A stretch of 64,000 nt of DNA from Agarivorans aestuarii (GTDB lineage Bacteria; Pseudomonadota; Gammaproteobacteria; Enterobacterales; Celerinatantimonadaceae). Each line of letters opens with the position of its first letter. Positions within the stretch are counted from its first letter, which is position 1. The stretch is from positions 3,275,001 through 3,339,000 of the forward strand of contig NZ_AP023033.1 of assembly GCF_019670125.1 (NCBI RefSeq), given 5' to 3'. The translations under genes and the position numbers were made by a program. Of this stretch, positions 55,576 through 63,871 are shown in pieces. The notes below the pieces were generated by a model. It did no database searches. It saw only the letters and a list, made by a program, of their open reading frames with translations, and was not told the origin of the DNA.

Positions 55576-55919
55576 GTAAACTCCTCACCTTATTCTTTGC
55601 TGGGCTTTTATTGCCCGCATTTATGCTTAGATACAAAGCAAAAGGCGAACCAATAAAATCCCGCAAAAACCTATTACTTAAGGAGTATAAAAAATCGATA
55701 AATTGGCAGAAAAAGCCGAATTTTGAGCGCTGAAACAAAATAGCGCACAAGCATGGTGCAACACGTCCCGAAATTGGGCTTTATTGAAATAGCGGCAAGC
55801 ATCTCTTTGTAGCTATTTAAACCTCAATTCTTAAACGAACAGATGCAAGCGCTAAATGGAGAAGCTGTTAAACTAACCGCCTTATTTAAAACAATGGCTA
55901 ACAAGATATTAAACACAAC
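55576..55919. other. nasA upstream region
   Basis: About 340 bp. Should contain the nasA promoter on the minus strand. One near-miss to a sigma-54 site (TTGCAC-N5-TTGT, minus strand, around 55751-55765) lacks both invariant doublets. No gene seen. Confidence 0.4.
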
Positions 55920-55939
55920 ACCAGAGCCTTAGCTCTGGT
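55920..55939 (-). terminator. Terminator of the rnhA operon
   Basis: 8-bp stem ACCAGAGC/GCTCTGGT with a CTTA loop, just past the stop of the hypothetical gene. On the minus strand TGTTGTGTTT follows. Confidence 0.7.
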
Positions 55940-55947
55940 TTCTATGC

Positions 55948-56310
55948 TTAGTTTACAGCTGGAGAAAAGTAAGATTTTATCCAATCGTAAAGTACTTGTT
56001 GGTTAAACTCGGCAAAAGCGGTTTGGCTAAAATCCCCCGCAGGGTCTTGCTCTTTAAAAGCAAATTTATACAGCACTTGCTCTGGATTTTGATCATGTAA
56101 AATCACAATAATCCGCTTGCTGGTTTTTAAGCAATCAATGGTCATCACATCAGCCGGTACGCCATTTTTACGCATGTTACGACTAATGCCGATAACCGGA
56201 TCGATTTGCGCAAAATCTTGCTGAATTCTTAAATGAGCAGCGTTCGCCATATCAGACAATTTTATTAAGCGCTGTTCACTTGGGCTATTTTCTGCGGTTT
56301 GATTTTCCAT
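55948..56310 (-). CDS. Hypothetical cytosolic protein, co-transcribed with RNase HI
   Basis: 120 residues, no signal or membrane segment. The middle has alternating hydrophobic strands (TSKRIIVILHDQNPEQVLYK) and the C-terminus an amphipathic helix (FNQQVLYDWIKSYF). It begins 3 bp after the rnhA stop, so translation is coupled. I cannot name a family. Conserved co-occurrence with RNase HI would be the first thing to test. Confidence 0.75.
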   Translation of the reverse strand: MENQTAENSPSEQRLIKLSDMANAAHLRIQQDFAQIDPVIGISRNMRKNGVPADVMTIDCLKTSKRIIVILHDQNPEQVLYKFAFKEQDPAGDFSQTAFAEFNQQVLYDWIKSYFSPAVN

Positions 56311-56313
56311 TTA

Positions 56314-57084
56314 CTAACCTGCCCGTAGCGCTAAAATAGCGGAAATATTTAAGGCCTTGCTGTAAGCAACAAAAGCTTGTTTTTTCTCGGCAATGGCCAC
56401 TATCGACATCCGATCTGCTAGCTCGTTGCCCTCTACCCCAACATGGCCATTTACATGCAATATTTGCAGTTTGTCTTTAAGCTGTTGGTAGCGTTCAAAC
56501 ATTTCCTGAATCAACTGCAGATTCTTAATCTCACCACCAGATTTCTTCCACCCCTTCTTCTGCCACCCTGCAGCCCATTGAGTAATACATTGAATGGAGT
56601 ATTTAGAGTCACACAAAATCGCCACTCGTAAGCCTTTTGCCAGCTCTTGCTGGGCCATAATCATTGCTTGATTAAGGGCATTTAACTCTGCGGTATTGTT
56701 AGTGCCCATGGGGTTATATAAGCCATACCAAAGCTCGGCCAAACGCTCATTGCGGTACAAAGCTAAGCCCGAGCCAGCCTCTCCTGGGTTTGGCTCGCAG
56801 CCACCGTCGGTATAAATTTTCACTTCTGCGGCTAATTTATTGATCTCCGCAGCGGTATAGGTTTTAACCGTTTGCCCCGACGCTCTTTTACGCGCTGGCG
56901 CAGCACCAGAGGCTTTTACACTAGCACTGGCCTTACCGCCAAAAGCAGCTTCAGCCTCAGCTAAAGTGGGGAAAGACTTATAACGCGCGCCAGCAAACTT
57001 ATCAATGCTGCGCTTACAAGTGGGCCAATCGTTAAAAATGCCGGTGTCTCGCCCTTGCCATACCACGTAGTACTTTTTAGCCAT
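56314..57084 (-). CDS. rnhA: Ribonuclease HI with N-terminal hybrid-binding (viroplasmin) domain
   Basis: 256 residues. Residues 1-50 are a caulimovirus viroplasmin/hybrid-binding domain (KKYYVVWQGRDTGIFNDWPT), a linker rich in Ala and Lys follows, and residues 87-230 are RNase HI with the full active site D93 (YTDGGCEPNPGEAG), E133 (NTAELNAL), D159 (LCDSKYSIQ) and D224, plus H214 in VNGHVGVEGNELADRM. The layout is that of eukaryotic RNase H1 and a minority of bacterial enzymes. It cuts RNA in RNA-DNA hybrids; the extra domain raises processivity. A classical rnhA may exist elsewhere. Confidence 0.93.
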   Translation of the reverse strand: MAKKYYVVWQGRDTGIFNDWPTCKRSIDKFAGARYKSFPTLAEAEAAFGGKASASVKASGAAPARKRASGQTVKTYTAAEINKLAAEVKIYTDGGCEPNPGEAGSGLALYRNERLAELWYGLYNPMGTNNTAELNALNQAMIMAQQELAKGLRVAILCDSKYSIQCITQWAAGWQKKGWKKSGGEIKNLQLIQEMFERYQQLKDKLQILHVNGHVGVEGNELADRMSIVAIAEKKQAFVAYSKALNISAILALRAG

Positions 57085-57220
57085 GTTTGATTCTCTTACT
57101 TATTTGCTGGCTAATATAACCAAGCAAGCGGCTGAACACGAAGGAAAACTTAGAATTAATCCGGGGCTACTGCTTAGCAGAATAAATGAGAGCTTGCGAT
57201 ACATGACCAGCGAAACGCAT

Positions 57221-57247
57221 AGAGCCCCACTACTTTGGTGGGGCTCT
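57221..57247. terminator. Hairpin downstream of ydcH
   Basis: AGAGCCCCAC (57221-57230) pairs with GTGGGGCTCT (57238-57247) around a 7-nt loop. No T-run on either side. It lies between rnhA and ydcH, both minus-strand genes. Confidence 0.5.
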
Positions 57248-57294
57248 TCACTAAACTAATCAAGCAATGGCACTATTAACGAATACTAGTAAAC

Positions 57295-57528
57295 CTACTT
57301 AAGGCGATGATATAGGGAGTCTTTAAGCTCTGCCCTATCATGTTTTAGCTGGTGCATTGCCTCGTCATCTATCGGGCCGCCGCGCAGCTCCAATACACGA
57401 ATTTCTTTATCTAAGGCATTGTAGCGTTTGGTGTCTGCGGCAAACTTCTCATCGCTGCCAGTTAAGGCAGTAATTTTATCTAGTAGCTCTGGAAACTCTT
57501 TTGCCAAAGAATGATCTTCACCTAACAT
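57295..57528 (-). CDS. ydcH: YdcH/DUF465 family protein
   Basis: 77-residue helical hairpin protein. LAKEFPELLDKITALTGSDE and YNALDKEIRVLELRGGPIDD followed by LKHDRAELKDSLYHRLK match the DUF465 pattern (N-terminal FPE, HxRLxxEYxx-like helix, C-terminal LKKERLxLKDxL). Function unknown. AAGGAGTTTTT before the ATG. Stands alone. Confidence 0.85.
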   Translation of the reverse strand: MLGEDHSLAKEFPELLDKITALTGSDEKFAADTKRYNALDKEIRVLELRGGPIDDEAMHQLKHDRAELKDSLYHRLK

Positions 57529-57817
57529 AAAAACTCCTTCCCATTTAAACCCGATATGTTGTTTCAGCCTTAGCCAAATTTGGCTAGTTCTTAAAACTTA
57601 GCAAATCCCTTGTAAAACAACAGCCGAGATTGTCAGCAAATTTGCCAAAAATACACATGAAAGAAACCAAATCAAAATCAATCACAACTAAAAACAATAT
57701 ATTTGGCTAATTTTTAATGCATAGGCAGTTGATAAGTTCACACACAACACCTAATGTGCTGAAAAAATGAAAACCTAGACTAATCACAGTTTTATTCATT
57801 ATCAGGAAAACACATAA

Positions 57818-59047
57818 ATGAAACACCTTACACTTGCGCTAATTAGCACTGCACTTTTAGCCGCATGTGGTGGTGGAAGTGATGGCGGAACAAGCCCAAC
57901 AACTACCTACACTACTGCTGAAAAAATTCAAAATAAGCCTACCGTTCCGGTATTTTCACCTTGGGGCGCCAATCAAGCCCCCAACAGCAACTGTGGGCAA
58001 GACACACTTTGGATGGATTGTGATACTACTGAAACACCCTATGCAATGGTTTGGGTTAATCGCGAAAGTCACGGTATGAATAGCAACTGGAAAACCGATG
58101 TTGCTAGCCCTTTAAGTGGCATGAGCGCTGAACAAATACAACGCTACACAACCGACCCAAATACCCTCTATATCGTTGCGCCTATGTGGAACTATTGGTT
58201 TGAACAGTGGAATACATTAGCTCCTAATATTTCTTATTACATGGATGAGCTTTTTCAACCTCATGAAGGCGATGATCTATGGGCGCGAGCCTATAACCTA
58301 AACATTCTAGATCCCGAGCTACATAGCTCGCTAGTTGAGAAAGCGACAAACATCAAAGCCGATGGTGGTAACGGCATACTGTTTGATTGGTGGCACAACG
58401 GTGCAGATGGACGCTGGGCAGGAGCAGAAGACGACCTTTTCACCGATGAAGAAGTGCAGCAAGCTCGCGTTGAGATTGCCCAAAAAATCCGTGCGGCCGT
58501 AGGCGAAGACTTTATTATCATGGGTAATACTAACTGGGCGATAAACGATCCATCGGCCGAGTACCTCTCAGGCGTATTCCTTGAGTTAGCAAAATCAACA
58601 ACAGATACGCGCTACCCAACGTATAAAGAAGATGGGTCTAGTTCAATCGAAGAAATTGAAGAAGTAATCAGCTATTGGAATACCGCCTTATCGGGCCTAA
58701 AAGTCATTGCTGTAGAACCCTGGAATATCGGCGGTTATGAAGAGCGCCTAAGTGATGAGAATATACAACTAGCAGAGTTATTTACAGCAATGACGCTAGT
58801 GATTGCTGACAATGGCTATATTCTCTACCCCGACCAAAGTATTCACTCACACCAGTATTATGATGTTTTTCACACCGATTTAGGTAAACCAATCGGTGAG
58901 CAAATTGAAGTATCGGAAGGTGTTAGCTACAAAGAGTTTGAACAAGGCTATGCCATTTACAACCGAACAGATCTTGTATCTACGTTCGAAATTAATGGTG
59001 AAAACATTACGGTTCAGGGCTTATCTGGCCTCTTCTTAGTCAACTAA
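57818..59047 (+). CDS. Secreted lipoprotein, putative glycoside hydrolase (TIM barrel)
   Basis: 409 residues. Lipobox LAAC (Cys17), Gly/Ser-rich linker, then a domain of about 370 residues rich in Trp and acidic residues. The stretch GGNGILFDWWHNGADGRW and later IIMGNTNW, VFLELAKS and IAVEPWNIGGY follow a beta/alpha-barrel rhythm and resemble the hypothetical glycosyl hydrolase GHL15 group. Catalytic residues cannot be assigned by eye (D in FDWWHNG and E in VFLELAKS or VEPWN are candidates). In a marine host a polysaccharide target is plausible. No other carbohydrate gene is adjacent. Confidence 0.6.
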   Translation: MKHLTLALISTALLAACGGGSDGGTSPTTTYTTAEKIQNKPTVPVFSPWGANQAPNSNCGQDTLWMDCDTTETPYAMVWVNRESHGMNSNWKTDVASPLSGMSAEQIQRYTTDPNTLYIVAPMWNYWFEQWNTLAPNISYYMDELFQPHEGDDLWARAYNLNILDPELHSSLVEKATNIKADGGNGILFDWWHNGADGRWAGAEDDLFTDEEVQQARVEIAQKIRAAVGEDFIIMGNTNWAINDPSAEYLSGVFLELAKSTTDTRYPTYKEDGSSSIEEIEEVISYWNTALSGLKVIAVEPWNIGGYEERLSDENIQLAELFTAMTLVIADNGYILYPDQSIHSHQYYDVFHTDLGKPIGEQIEVSEGVSYKEFEQGYAIYNRTDLVSTFEINGENITVQGLSGLFLVN

Positions 59048-59265
59048 TTCCGACAATTCATCACTCTTTAAGCCATCGTTAAGTTCACTACTTCGATGGC
59101 TTTTATGTTGCTAAAAGTGACCTTCCGCTAGACAAAATACCCAATTAACACCTTCTATCGACGTTGATTAGATGAAACTGAGTACTAGATTTTCGAAATA
59201 TCGCTTGCGCAACCACAATATATGAAATATCGTATATATGCTTTTACGTATATTTGGTTACTGTA

Positions 59266-60060
59266 ATGTTATCTGTATTGTTTTTATGTACCGCAAATGC
59301 TGCTCGCTCGCAGTTAGCCGAAGCCTTGGTTAACCAACGTTATGCAGAGCATTTTGTGGCTTATAGTGCTGGCACTCAGCCTAAGGGCATCGACCCTCGC
59401 ACAGTTAAGCATTTGCAGGCTCAAGGCTTATCTAGCAGCGGCTTACGCAGCAAAACCATTGCGGAGCTCGAGCAAGATATTCAGCAGCAAACTCAGCGCC
59501 CTGCTCTGTTTAATTTCATCATTACCTTGTGTGACAGCGCCAAGCAAGAGTGTGCCTTACTGCCAAACGGCGCGGCCATTTTACATTGGAATTTACCTGA
59601 TCCAGCCGAGCAGCAAGGCTTAGCCTTATTTGAACAAGTATTTTCAGACTTAGAGCTGCGCTTAGCCGAGTTTGTGCGCTTTAATCACAACCCACAGGCT
59701 GCGCTGCAAATAGAGCCCATCGACGTATTTAAGCAATTTAGCGACAATACTCGCTTGCAAATTTTAATGCTGATTGAAGACGAGCAACGCTTGAGTGTTA
59801 ATCAGCTATGTACTGCCCTAAAAGTAAGCCAACCCAAAGTTTCACGCCATTTGGCGCTACTTCGCGAATGCCAATTATTGTCTACTACGCGCCAAGGCCA
59901 GCAGGTGTTTTACCATTTAAATCCACTGCTGCCCGAGTGGGTTGCGCAAACCCTCTCTACTACGCGCGTAGCCAACCCCAGTTACATTAACCAGCCGCTA
60001 ACTCGAATCAGGCAGCCAGTTAATACCCAACTACAATCCCAATTAGTTAAACAAGATTAA
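59266..60060 (+). CDS. Arsenate reductase-ArsR fusion protein
   Basis: 264 residues from ATG 59266. Residues 1-140 are a low-molecular-weight-phosphatase-type ArsC: P-loop C8-x5-R14 (FLCTANAARSQLAEAL), redox pair in TLCDSAKQECALLP (C-x6-C as in S. aureus ArsC C82/C89) and HWNLPDPAEQQG. Residues 150-240 are an ArsR winged helix (DVFKQFSDNTRLQILMLIED, VSQPKVSRHLALLRECQLL). The metal-sensing CxC of E. coli ArsR is reduced to one Cys (NQLCTALKV). First gene of an arsenate operon. TTG 59254 is an in-frame alternative; neither has a good ribosome site. Confidence 0.9.
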   Translation: MLSVLFLCTANAARSQLAEALVNQRYAEHFVAYSAGTQPKGIDPRTVKHLQAQGLSSSGLRSKTIAELEQDIQQQTQRPALFNFIITLCDSAKQECALLPNGAAILHWNLPDPAEQQGLALFEQVFSDLELRLAEFVRFNHNPQAALQIEPIDVFKQFSDNTRLQILMLIEDEQRLSVNQLCTALKVSQPKVSRHLALLRECQLLSTTRQGQQVFYHLNPLLPEWVAQTLSTTRVANPSYINQPLTRIRQPVNTQLQSQLVKQD

Positions 60061-60069
60061 GGTACGTTT

Positions 60070-60564
60070 ATGTCTTCACATCCTATTTTTGCCGTTGATG
60101 TTAGCGATAATGCTCAACTACTGTTAACACCATGCCCTGGCACCAAAGGTGTCGATCTTTCTACCTCACTACAACAGCTTTGCTACAAAAACAGCCCTGC
60201 GCTCATTACTTTAATGACCAAGCAAGAGCTAGCCGACAACGACTTAAATGACTTACCCAAGCACTCGGTAACCTACGACATGCAGTGGTTCCACCTGCCT
60301 TTGGCCGACGACACCGTGCCAGATGAAGAATGGGAAGCGCAATTTCAAACACTGTTACCACGCTTTTTGCAGCTACTAAACAATGGCATGAACCTAACCA
60401 TTCACTGTAAAGGTGGTAGCGGTCGCACTGGGCTATTAGCTGCACGCATTATGCTAGCAATGGGTTTTGATCTAGACGATGCCATTTCTAAAATTAAAGC
60501 AGTGCGCCCTAACGCGTTCAGCGTGCCCGCTCAACAGACTTACATTCAACAATTTGCCAAATAA
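60070..60564 (+). CDS. Dual-specificity-type protein phosphatase (CDKN3-like) in the ars operon
   Basis: 164 residues. The phosphatase loop [20 protein letters not shown] has C113 and R119 (C-x5-R), and the WPD-like loop is [15 protein letters not shown], giving a candidate general-acid Asp. The C-terminus [20 protein letters not shown] is typical of cyclin-dependent-kinase-inhibitor-3-like phosphatases. It lies 9 bp after the ArsC-ArsR fusion and 11 bp before gapdh, so it is part of the operon. The substrate could be a protein or a small phosphate/arsenate ester; nothing in the sequence decides. Confidence 0.85.
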   Translation: MSSHPIFAVDVSDNAQLLLTPCPGTKGVDLSTSLQQLCYKNSPALITLMTKQELADNDLNDLPKHSVTYDMQWFHLPLADDTVPDEEWEAQFQTLLPRFLQLLNNGMNLTIHCKGGSGRTGLLAARIMLAMGFDLDDAISKIKAVRPNAFSVPAQQTYIQQFAK

Positions 60565-60575
60565 GAGACCTTGCA

Positions 60576-61586
60576 ATGACCATTAAAGTAGGAATTAACG
60601 GCTTTGGCCGTATTGGCCGCCTTGCCCTGCGCGCAGCTTTCGACTGGCCAGAGTTAGAGTTTGTAATGATTAACGATGTGGCAGGTAATGCCGAAACCCT
60701 AGGTCACTTGCTCGAGTTTGATTCTGTACAGGGGCGCTGGCACCACAGTGTTGAGCACAACGCCGATGGCATTGTTATAAACAACAAAACCATTAAATGC
60801 TACCAAGAAAAAGACGTAAGCAAAGTAGATTGGTCGGGCTGTGATGTGGTACTTGAGTCTACCGGTGTTCACCGCTCTAAAGCCAAATTAGCACCCTACC
60901 TAGCCCAAGGCGTTAAACGTGTTGTGGTATCCGCCCCGGTTAAAGAAGACGGCGTGGCCAATATTGTAGTGGGTGTGAATGACGATATTTTTGAGCCTAG
61001 CCAGCACCAAATTGTTACCGCCGCATCTTGCACCACCAACTGTTTGGCGCCAGTAATTAAGGTGATTCAACAGCACTTGGGCATTGAGTCTGGCTGCATG
61101 ACCACCATTCACGACTTAACCAATACCCAAACCATACTCGATGCCCCACATAAAGATTTACGCCGTGCCCGCGCTTGTGGCATGTCGTTAATTCCTACTA
61201 CCACTGGCAGCGCTAAAGCGATTTGCGATATTTTCCCAGAGTTAGACGGCAAGCTAAACGGACACGCTGTGCGCGTACCTTTAGCTAACGCTTCACTCAC
61301 CGACATGGTGTTTACTCTAGATCGCGATAGCACCGCCGAAGAAGTAAATGGCCTATTTAAGCAAGCCAGCGAAGGTGAGCTAAAAGGCATTCTGGGTTAC
61401 GAAGAAAAACCGCTTGTTTCTATTGACTACAAAGGTGACCAACGCTCTAGCATTGTAGATGCACAATCCACCATGATGGTGGGCAAACGCATGCTTAAAG
61501 TGTACGCCTGGTACGACAACGAAATGGGCTACGCAACCCGCACCAGCGAGCTTATTCGCAAAGTTGGTTTAGCAGATAAAAGCTAG
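60576..61586 (+). CDS. ArsJ-associated glyceraldehyde-3-phosphate dehydrogenase
   Basis: 336 residues. NAD site [14 protein letters not shown] with N33-D34, catalytic C152 in SCTTNC and H179 in TTIHDLTN, and [12 protein letters not shown] near the end. With arsenate it forms 1-arseno-3-phosphoglycerate, which ArsJ exports; this pair is an established arsenate-resistance route. The branch differs from glycolytic GapA. Its TAG stop at 61584-61586 lies inside the CTAG that bounds the repeat element downstream. Confidence 0.94.
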   Translation: MTIKVGINGFGRIGRLALRAAFDWPELEFVMINDVAGNAETLGHLLEFDSVQGRWHHSVEHNADGIVINNKTIKCYQEKDVSKVDWSGCDVVLESTGVHRSKAKLAPYLAQGVKRVVVSAPVKEDGVANIVVGVNDDIFEPSQHQIVTAASCTTNCLAPVIKVIQQHLGIESGCMTTIHDLTNTQTILDAPHKDLRRARACGMSLIPTTTGSAKAICDIFPELDGKLNGHAVRVPLANASLTDMVFTLDRDSTAEEVNGLFKQASEGELKGILGYEEKPLVSIDYKGDQRSSIVDAQSTMMVGKRMLKVYAWYDNEMGYATRTSELIRKVGLADKS

Positions 61587-61850
61587 GACCTGTTGAACCT
61601 TGCTGATGTTTTTTGCAGCAATTTATGAGCCATTTAGGCAAGGCAGTGAGTGTGCCGTTAAGTGGGCTTAATAATCACTCGCTAACGCTGAATAAATGGC
61701 TAATAAATGCTGCCCGAAGGGTTCAGATAAGCGAACTTTACTCTTTGTTGAGCACTTCTCGCTTAGCCCACTAGGCTTCAAAGTGCTCGCCGCAATTAAA
61801 GCCCGCTTATCTCGAACAAAATTTCAACACCAAAGATCAACAGGCCCTAG
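61583..61850. mobile_element. MITE-like structured element between gapdh and arsJ
   Basis: 268 bp bounded by CTAGGACCTGTTGA (61583-61596) and its near-perfect inverse (61837-61850, 13 of 14 bases). CTAG at both ends looks like a 4-bp target duplication of the YTAR type used by IS5-family elements. Inside are two large stem structures: 61595-61724 (GAACCTT/AAGGGTTC, then GCAGCAATTTATGAGCCATTTA with 61693-61713) and 61725-61812 (AGATAAGCG/CGCTTATCT, then GAGCACTT/AAGTGCTC at 61750-61788). No open frame of note. It fits a non-autonomous element carrying RNA-level structure. Its right end provides the AGG before the arsJ start. Confidence 0.78.
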
Positions 61851-61856
61851 GCAAAC

Positions 61857-63062
61857 ATGATAAAAGCACTACCCCAACAGCTAAAACAGTACCTATTAGT
61901 TACCTTTAACTATTGGAACTTCACCATTACCGACGGCGCATTGCGCATGTTAGTGGTGCTGTATTTTCACCAGCTAGGTTACTCGGCGATTGCGATTGCC
62001 ATGCTGTTCTTGTTTTACGAGTTTTTTGGGGTAGTGACCAATTTAATTGGTGGCTGGTTAGGGGCGCGTATTGGTCTTAACCACACCATGAACATTGGCT
62101 TGGCCATGCAAATTGTTGCCTTGTTGGCATTGGGTTTGCCCTCTGAGTTTTTATCTATTCCCTTAGTTATGGCAGCGCAAGCCTTGTCGGGCATAGCTAA
62201 AGATCTAAATAAAATGAGCGCTAAAAGCTCGATTAAGGGCTTAGTGAGCGGTGACCAACAACATAGCTTGTACAAATGGGTGGCCATTCTTACCGGCTCA
62301 AAAAACGCCCTAAAAGGCTTTGGCTTTTTTCTAGGTGGTGCGCTGCTTAACTTAATTGGCTTTCAGCTATCGATGCTGGCTATGGCGGCGGTATTGTTTG
62401 TGGTGCTGCTATTAAGCTTAAAACTGCTGGAAAAAGACTTAGGCAAAGCCAAGAGCAAACCTAAGTTCTCGCAAATATTTTCTAAAAGCCCACAAATCAA
62501 TATTTTAGCAGCAGCCCGTTTATTCTTGTTTGCTGCCCGCGACGTATGGTTTGTAGTCGCGCTACCAGTGTATTTAGGTGCCAGCTTAAACTGGTCGCAC
62601 ATCGAAACCGGCACCTTTATGGCCGCGTGGGTAATCGCCTATGGCGTAGTGCAAGGCTTGGCTCCCAAAATCACCGGCAGCCAATCGGGCAAAGTGCCGG
62701 GACGAGGTGCAGCCTTAATCTGGGCACTATTGCTTAGCATTATTACTGGCATCCTCGCCTACTTAGTGCAACATGGCTGGCAGCCACAAGCCACTATAAT
62801 CGTCGGTTTAATGCTATTTGGCATCGCCTTTGCCATTAACTCCTCACTGCACTCTTACTTAGTGGTGAGTTACGCCAGCGAAGACGGCGTATCCATGGAC
62901 GTAGGCTTTTACTACATGGCCAATGCCATGGGGCGATTAGCGGGTACAGTACTGTCGGGCGTAGTATTTCAAATGGCCGGCCTTGCTGCCTGTTTATGGG
63001 TAAGCTTTGCCATGTTAGCGATATGCTGCGTGATTAGTGTAGCACTGCCGAAAGGTAGCTAG
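61857..63062 (+). CDS. arsJ: ArsJ organoarsenical exporter (MFS)
   Basis: 401-residue inner-membrane major-facilitator protein with 11-12 hydrophobic segments. NYWNFTITDGALRMLVVLYF at the N-terminus, LFLFYEFFGVVTNLIGGWLG, GIAKDLNKMSAKSSIKGLV and SASEDG-type YASEDGVSMDVGFYYMANAM are ArsJ-family blocks. It exports 1-arseno-3-phosphoglycerate made by the upstream GAPDH. The ATG follows the structured repeat by 6 bp, with an AGG 7 nt before it as the likely ribosome site. Confidence 0.94.
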   Translation: MIKALPQQLKQYLLVTFNYWNFTITDGALRMLVVLYFHQLGYSAIAIAMLFLFYEFFGVVTNLIGGWLGARIGLNHTMNIGLAMQIVALLALGLPSEFLSIPLVMAAQALSGIAKDLNKMSAKSSIKGLVSGDQQHSLYKWVAILTGSKNALKGFGFFLGGALLNLIGFQLSMLAMAAVLFVVLLLSLKLLEKDLGKAKSKPKFSQIFSKSPQINILAAARLFLFAARDVWFVVALPVYLGASLNWSHIETGTFMAAWVIAYGVVQGLAPKITGSQSGKVPGRGAALIWALLLSIITGILAYLVQHGWQPQATIIVGLMLFGIAFAINSSLHSYLVVSYASEDGVSMDVGFYYMANAMGRLAGTVLSGVVFQMAGLAACLWVSFAMLAICCVISVALPKGS

Positions 63063-63088
63063 GGGCAAGTGAGTTTAGCAAGATAAAA

Positions 63089-63104
63089 GCATGCATTTGC
63101 ATGC
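63089..63104. repeat. Short perfect palindrome between convergent genes
   Basis: GCATGCA and TGCATGC separated by TT, a 16-bp palindrome in the 65-bp gap after arsJ. The loop is too short for an ordinary hairpin terminator. Confidence 0.5.
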
Positions 63105-63127
63105 ATGGCGCGTTTATAACTTGTGGG

Positions 63128-63871
63128 TTATAAGCCCCGTCCCGTGGTTAAGAAATGCACCCAATCCAGCCTATTTCTTTTCTTGGCTTCACGAGCCGCC
63201 TTATCATATGCGTAATCAACTTTTATGTGCTGAACCGACCAGCCTTCTTTATTATTTTCAACGATCGCATAAGTCGCATGATGGGAGAAACTTTCCATTG
63301 AATGAACGACCGGTTCATCGTCGGTATAAGCAGGTAGGCCAACACTCCCAGGGTTTACAACAAGCTGTTTTGTACTGGTTTTAACGGCCCTAGGTGTATG
63401 AGTATGACCACAAATAACAACGTCAGATTGAATGGTGCCGAGTAAGCTAACTATTTCGTTATCCGAACGAACAATTGCCCGACCACTATCAATGTTCTCT
63501 AAAAGGTAAGTTAAGTCATCATTGGGCGTGCCATGGCAAAGAAAAACATGCTCATTGAGTTGCAGATTGAAAGGCAAATTCCTCATCCATTTAAGCGGCT
63601 CAACACCAAGATCAGCAAGGATGAACTGCATTGTAGGGTTTGACGCGATCTCAACTGAGCTGGCTTCATATATCTGCCGATCTTGGTTGCCACGTACAGT
63701 AACAAGATCGTTCTCCATAAGAAGCTCAAAGGTAGACCTGGGAGCTATTGGTCCATAGAGAATATCACCGAGATTAACAACGACATCTGCGCCCCGCTTT
63801 CGAATATCGGCTAAAACGGCATCCAATGCATAAACATTGCTGTGAATATCTGATATGGCTGCTAATCGCAC
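63128..63871 (-). CDS. Calcineurin-like metallophosphoesterase
   Basis: 247 residues from GTG 63871 (AAGGA 6 nt before). Metal-binding motifs in order: ISDIHSN (D8, H10), VNLGDILYGP, VRGNQDRQ, FLCHGTPND, ICGHTHTPR. These are the five blocks of a YfcE/MJ0936-type phosphodiesterase. Substrate unknown. The 20-residue C-terminus (KAAREAKKRNRLDWVHFLTT) is basic. It is convergent with arsJ and not obviously part of the arsenate operon. Confidence 0.88.
   Translation of the reverse strand: MRLAAISDIHSNVYALDAVLADIRKRGADVVVNLGDILYGPIAPRSTFELLMENDLVTVRGNQDRQIYEASSVEIASNPTMQFILADLGVEPLKWMRNLPFNLQLNEHVFLCHGTPNDDLTYLLENIDSGRAIVRSDNEIVSLLGTIQSDVVICGHTHTPRAVKTSTKQLVVNPGSVGLPAYTDDEPVVHSMESFSHHATYAIVENNKEGWSVQHIKVDYAYDKAAREAKKRNRLDWVHFLTTGRGL

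Noticed and set aside
55735-55770. Sigma-54 promoter for nasA
   Set aside because: TTGCAC-N5-TTGT on the minus strand misses the invariant GG and GC doublets.
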